From Variovorax guangxiensis (GTDB taxonomy: Bacteria; Pseudomonadota; Gammaproteobacteria; Burkholderiales; Burkholderiaceae_C), in NCBI RefSeq assembly GCF_003952165.1, contig NZ_RXFT01000003.1:496001-560000 (forward strand): a stretch of DNA of 64,000 nucleotides, in the 5' to 3' direction. The position numbers were made by a program, and so were the translations under genes. Within the stretch, counting starts at the first letter, position 1; the number at the start of each line of letters is the position of its first letter. Below, in pieces: positions 52,545-64,000 of the stretch. Under the pieces are notes generated by a model that worked only from the letters and a program-made list of their open reading frames with translations, was not told the origin of the DNA and did not search any database.

Positions 52545-53910
52545 CAAGCAGGGCGTAGAAAAAGCCGTCGTGGTCACCAGAGGCATTGTCCGGGACGCCA
52601 CGGGCATTCGACCCGCTTTGGGGCAGCAAATGGCCCGGCGACGGCAGCAATCGTGCGTTGGTGTTGTGTACAAGAAACGCATCAATTTGTTGCGAGCCCT
52701 CTTCGCGAAACACGGAGCAAGTGCAGTAAAGAAGTCGCCCGCCGGGCCGCACCAGCGGCCACAGGGCGGCCAGGAGCGTGGCCTGCTGGGCGGCGAGCTG
52801 GGCCGTGTCGCTTTCGCGGCGCAGCCAGCGCACGTCGGGATGGCGCCTCACGATGCCGGACGCCGTGCACGGCGCGTCGAGCAGGATGGCGTCGAAAGGC
52901 GTGCCGTCCCACCACTGGTCGGTCCGGGCGGCGTCGGCAACGAGCACCTTGGCCTGAAGCCCGAGGCGGGCCAGGGTGTCGTCGATGCGGCGGCTGCGGG
53001 CGGCATCGACTTCCAGGGCGGTGACCTCGATAGCGCCGGGGCCTGCCATTTCGAGCAGATGCGCGGTCTTGCCTCCGGGGGCGGCGCAGGCGTCGAGCAC
53101 GCGCAGCGGCCGCGCTTTCTCCGGCAGCAGGCCCTCGAGCAGCAGCGGTGCGGCCATCTGCGCGGCCGCGTCCTGCACCGAGCAGGCACCGTCGGCAAAG
53201 CCGGGCAGCTGCTGCACGGGCCGGGCGCGCGCCAGTTGCAGGCCGCTCGGCCCCACGCGCGTCGCGGCCAGGCCGGCGGTTTCGAGTTCGGTCAGGTAGG
53301 AGGCCGCTGTCGTCCTGAGGACGTTGACCCGCAACGTCATCGGCGCCTGCGCGTTGTCGGCGGCCAGCACCCGCTGCCAGTCGCGCGGATGGTCGCGCTT
53401 GAGGCGCTCGATCCACCAGCGCGGGTGGTTCCACTGCGCGACGGGTTCCGAGTCGGTGGCGGCCACGAGCTCGTCGCGTTCGCGCAGGAAGCGCCGCAGG
53501 CAGGCGTTGATGAAGCTGGCCTGCGCCCGCGTGGCGGGATTGCGCTTGGCGGCCTCGACGGCCTGGTCGACCAAGGTGAACGGTTCGTAGGGAGCGTGCT
53601 CCGCATTCCAGGCGAGCGCCAACGCGGTGCACAGCAGCGCATCGGGCAGGGGCGGCGGCGTGCGCTTGGCCAGGTGGCGGCGCAGCGCCTCGGCGCGGCC
53701 GAGCCAGCGCAGCACCTGGAAGCCGAGCGATTGCACGCCGGGCCGCAGCGCGGGCTCGACGGCCTCGAAGGCCACGGAGCCCGACGTGCCGGCGCGGATC
53801 GACGCCAGCGCCGCCGCCGTCAGCTGCAGCTGGCGCCAGAGCGGGGGTTGTTGCAGGGGCGGCGTGTCGCCAGGGCCTCTGCGAGAGGGGTCGGAGGGTA
53901 GTTCTGACAA
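52528..53910 (-). CDS. rsmB: 16S rRNA (cytosine967-C5)-methyltransferase RsmB
   Basis: The 460-residue protein has an N-terminal NusB-like helical domain (WRQLQLTAAALASI to FLRERDELVAA) and a C-terminal methyltransferase. SAM-binding motif is DACAAPGGKT; the two cysteines of the C5 mechanism are in LDAPCTASG and LYCTCSV; HPDVRW is also typical. It methylates C967 of 16S rRNA. The downstream DUF4390 gene starts within its end. Confidence 0.95.
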   Translation of the reverse strand: MSELPSDPSRRGPGDTPPLQQPPLWRQLQLTAAALASIRAGTSGSVAFEAVEPALRPGVQSLGFQVLRWLGRAEALRRHLAKRTPPPLPDALLCTALALAWNAEHAPYEPFTLVDQAVEAAKRNPATRAQASFINACLRRFLRERDELVAATDSEPVAQWNHPRWWIERLKRDHPRDWQRVLAADNAQAPMTLRVNVLRTTAASYLTELETAGLAATRVGPSGLQLARARPVQQLPGFADGACSVQDAAAQMAAPLLLEGLLPEKARPLRVLDACAAPGGKTAHLLEMAGPGAIEVTALEVDAARSRRIDDTLARLGLQAKVLVADAARTDQWWDGTPFDAILLDAPCTASGIVRRHPDVRWLRRESDTAQLAAQQATLLAALWPLVRPGGRLLYCTCSVFREEGSQQIDAFLVHNTNARLLPSPGHLLPQSGSNARGVPDNASGDHDGFFYALLEKRPR

Positions 53911-54020
53911 GTTGGAGGCGATGGTAACGGGCCGGCCAAAAGCCGGACTTCGTACATGGAAAGAGAGCGACAGGAAATACCACTGCGGCCGTGGCGGCCC
54001 GGATCACAGGCCGGCGCCGC

Positions 54021-54629
54021 TCAAAGCAGCGGTGCCGCCGGACGCAGACGCACGGCCCATGCCACCAGCAAGGCCGGAAACTGGGCGATGGCGGCGTTGT
54101 ATTGCGCCACCGCCTGGTTGAACTGGCTGCGCGCGATCTCCGCCGCGGCGGAGGGTTCGGGCCAGCCGATGGGCTCCGCCGTGCCGGGCACCATGCTTGT
54201 CGCGCCGGGCAGCAGCTGCGCGGGCCGCGACAACGTGCCGTCGGCGTCGAACACGGTCACCTGGTCGGGATGCTGCCGCTGCCAGGCGCCGATCCAGACC
54301 TGCAGCGCGGTCGCCAGCGCCGCCATGCCGCCGACGTCGAGCGGGCGCAGCCGGGTTGCGCCGAGCAGGGTCGCGAGCTGCGCCGTTGCGGCCTGCAGCG
54401 GCGCGATGGACGACAGCGATTCGCCGGTCGGCGCCGCCTCGGTCTGCGAGCCGGCCGCGATGCTGGCCTGCACGAAGTCGAGCTGCTTGCCCAGCGCCGC
54501 ATCGAGCTGGCCATAGGCCTGCAGCACGGCCGCGCGCAAGCGCACCAGCCGGTTGTAGGCGCCGACAAACCAGAAGAGCAGGACCGCGACCGCGATCCAG
54601 CCGGCCAGCGATTCGGGCAATACGCTCAT
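54021..54629 (-). CDS. LemA-family-like membrane protein
   Basis: The ATG at 54629 gives 202 residues; a TTG eight codons upstream is possible. One N-terminal membrane helix (LAGWIAVAVLLFWFVGAYNRLVRLR) is followed by a helical domain ending in FNQAVAQYNAAIAQFPALLVAW, very close to the LemA pattern (Y-N-x-L at the start, and NxxVxxYNxxIxxFP at the end). LemA proteins are membrane-bound with an unknown role. It lies between the rpoBC terminator and rsmB. Confidence 0.85.
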   Translation of the reverse strand: MSVLPESLAGWIAVAVLLFWFVGAYNRLVRLRAAVLQAYGQLDAALGKQLDFVQASIAAGSQTEAAPTGESLSSIAPLQAATAQLATLLGATRLRPLDVGGMAALATALQVWIGAWQRQHPDQVTVFDADGTLSRPAQLLPGATSMVPGTAEPIGWPEPSAAAEIARSQFNQAVAQYNAAIAQFPALLVAWAVRLRPAAPLL

Positions 54630-54673
54630 CGACGACAAGGCCTCATCAAGCAATCAATCACAGGGAACAAATG

Positions 54674-54707
54674 AAAACGCCCCCCGACCGGGGCCGGTCG
54701 GGGGGCG
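54674..54707 (-). terminator. Rho-independent terminator of the rpoBC operon
   Basis: A 14-bp perfect stem CGCCCCCCGACCGG/CCGGTCGGGGGGCG (54678-54691 and 54694-54707) is followed on the minus strand by TTTTC. It lies about 35 bases after the rpoC stop, as expected for the end of the ribosomal protein/RNA polymerase operon. Confidence 0.92.
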
Positions 54708-54741
54708 TGGTGTACCGGTCATGGCCGGTGATGCTAACCAG

Positions 54742-58977
<4,236 letters not shown>

Positions 58978-58998
58978 AAGACTCTTTCCCTTTTCAAA

Positions 58999-63123
<4,125 letters not shown>

Positions 63124-63419
63124 GAGAGCTCCGGTGCTTGAGATCTTCAGCGACTTGTCAGCAGTGCCTGGGCACCACTGCTTGGCGGCTGGCCACTACC
63201 AGCCGTTGGCGGACAGCGATGCGTTGCACATCGCCCGAACCAAGGGGTCTTCTGCAGTCGGGGTCAGAAGACACTCAAAAATCCCGCCTCGTTTTGGCTT
63301 TTCCGGAGCCCTTTGGGCCTCCGGGAAAGCCGATAACGAGCCGGCTTTTGAGTGCGCTCTGAAAGCGGCAAAGGCTGGAGGGCCTTTTCAGGCACCTCCA
63401 GCCCTCCAGGGGGTCTGAA
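63124..63419 (-). promoter_or_regulatory. rplL-rpoB intergenic region with three hairpins
   Basis: No gene fits in these 296 bases. Three stem-loops are seen on the minus strand, in order: GGCTGGAGG/CCTCCAGCC (63373-63381 with 63395-63403) followed by TTT, probably an attenuator; a long imperfect stem (63288-63340) of the kind cut by RNase III; and GTCTTCTG/CAGAAGAC (63247-63272). Such signals set the ratio of ribosomal protein to polymerase subunits in this operon. Confidence 0.7.
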
Positions 63420-63797
63420 TTACTTCAGTTCCACCTTGGCGCCGGCTTCTTCCAGCTTCTTCTTGGCGGCTTCAGCGTCAGCCTTCGACAGGCCTTCCTT
63501 GACAGCCTTGGGAGCGGCTTCCACCAGGTCCTTGGCTTCCTTCAGGCCCAGGCCGGTGATTTCGCGCACTGCCTTGATCGCCGAAACCTTGTTCGCGCCA
63601 GCGTCCATCAGCATGACGTTGAACTCGGTCTTCTCTTCGACTGCAGCAGCAGCGCCACCGCCACCACCTTGAGCCGGAGCGGCCATTGCAGCGGCGCTCA
63701 CGCCGAACTTCTCTTCGATGGCTTTGACCAGGTCGTTGAGTTCCAGGACCGTCATGCTGTCGAGCGCGGTCAGAAATGCGTCTTTATCGAATGCCAT
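63420..63797 (-). CDS. rplL: 50S ribosomal protein L7/L12
   Basis: The 125-residue protein begins [20 protein letters not shown], has the flexible Ala/Gly hinge ([17 protein letters not shown]) and the conserved C-terminal domain ([36 protein letters not shown], quoted here only as the segments EFNVML and [10 protein letters not shown]). It recruits translation factors to the ribosome stalk and sits between rplJ and rpoB as usual. Confidence 0.98.
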   Translation of the reverse strand: MAFDKDAFLTALDSMTVLELNDLVKAIEEKFGVSAAAMAAPAQGGGGGAAAAVEEKTEFNVMLMDAGANKVSAIKAVREITGLGLKEAKDLVEAAPKAVKEGLSKADAEAAKKKLEEAGAKVELK

Positions 63798-63842
63798 TTT
63801 TGTTTCCTAACAATTGGGTTGAATGTTTCAAACGCAAGCAGC

Positions 63843-64000
63843 TCAGGCTGCCTGTGCTTCTGCCGGGGCATCGGCGGGTGCAGCTTCGCCACCACCACGC
63901 TTCTCGGCCAGCGCCGCGAGAACGCGGGCGGTACGAGAGATCGGGGATTGCATCAAGCCCAGCAGTTGAGCCAGCAGCACTTCCTTCGAAGGGATGTTGG
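63843..64000 (-). CDS. rplJ: 50S ribosomal protein L10 (partial, C-terminal end)
   Basis: The last 52 residues are visible, ending in a TGA at 63845-63843; the gene continues past the right edge. The sequence [18 protein letters not shown], then [12 protein letters not shown] and an Ala-rich tail, is the C-terminus of L10, which anchors L7/L12 on the ribosome. It is followed by rplL after 45 bases. Confidence 0.95.
   Translation of the reverse strand, partial: NIPSKEVLLAQLLGLMQSPISRTARVLAALAEKRGGGEAAPADAPAEAQAA

Overview
The window looks like a high-GC betaproteobacterial chromosome, most likely a Comamonadaceae member of the Variovorax/Acidovorax type. This rests on the proteins encoded by the core block at 48.7-64 kb (tRNA-Phe, an NtrX/NtrY-type two-component pair, a DUF4390 protein, rsmB, a LemA-like protein, rpoC, rpoB, rplL and the end of rplJ), all on the minus strand. 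No genus was tested by search.

From 1 to about 17.1 kb the window is accessory. It holds the end of a type I secretion operon (HlyD/HlyB-like), a secreted amidohydrolase-caspase-trypsin cassette, and a small HTH gene cut near its 3' end by an intact IS21-family element with a 6-bp target duplication. These are followed by a possible PD-(D/E)XK-like protein, a stand-alone phage minor-head domain protein, a GmrSD-like DUF262/DUF1524 protein, a translationally coupled pair including a predicted beta-barrel protein, and a stretch of gene rubble (LysR regulator fragments and the tail of an IS3 transposase).

From 17.2 to 42.0 kb lies a complete Dpd system (7-deazaguanine DNA modification and restriction). 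The minus-strand arm reads dpdC, a DpdB-family gene, dpdA, a second DpdB-family gene, queC, queE, queD and an unknown small gene. It makes preQ0 from carboxytetrahydropterin and should insert it into DNA by DpdA base exchange, with DpdC converting it to the amido form. The plus-strand arm reads dpdE, F, G, H, I, J, K, D and carries three helicases, a P-loop ATPase, a PLD-like protein and unknown proteins associated with restriction of unmodified DNA. The arms diverge from a 290-bp AT-rich region with a three-fold repeated octamer, and nearly all neighbouring genes overlap by 4 nt, so each arm is a tightly coupled operon.

From 42.2 to 48.64 kb there is a Tn7-like transposition module: an XRE regulator, a possible short RNA and a small ORF, then a TnsA-TnsB fusion with a DD35E core, TnsC and a TniQ/TnsD-like protein. 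It ends just beyond the 3' end of tRNA-Phe, where a candidate transposon end (repeated ATAA..TGTCA, terminal ACA) can be seen. The simplest reading is that the Dpd system is cargo of a Tn7-like element targeted downstream of tRNA-Phe. The left transposon end was not found and may lie outside the window.
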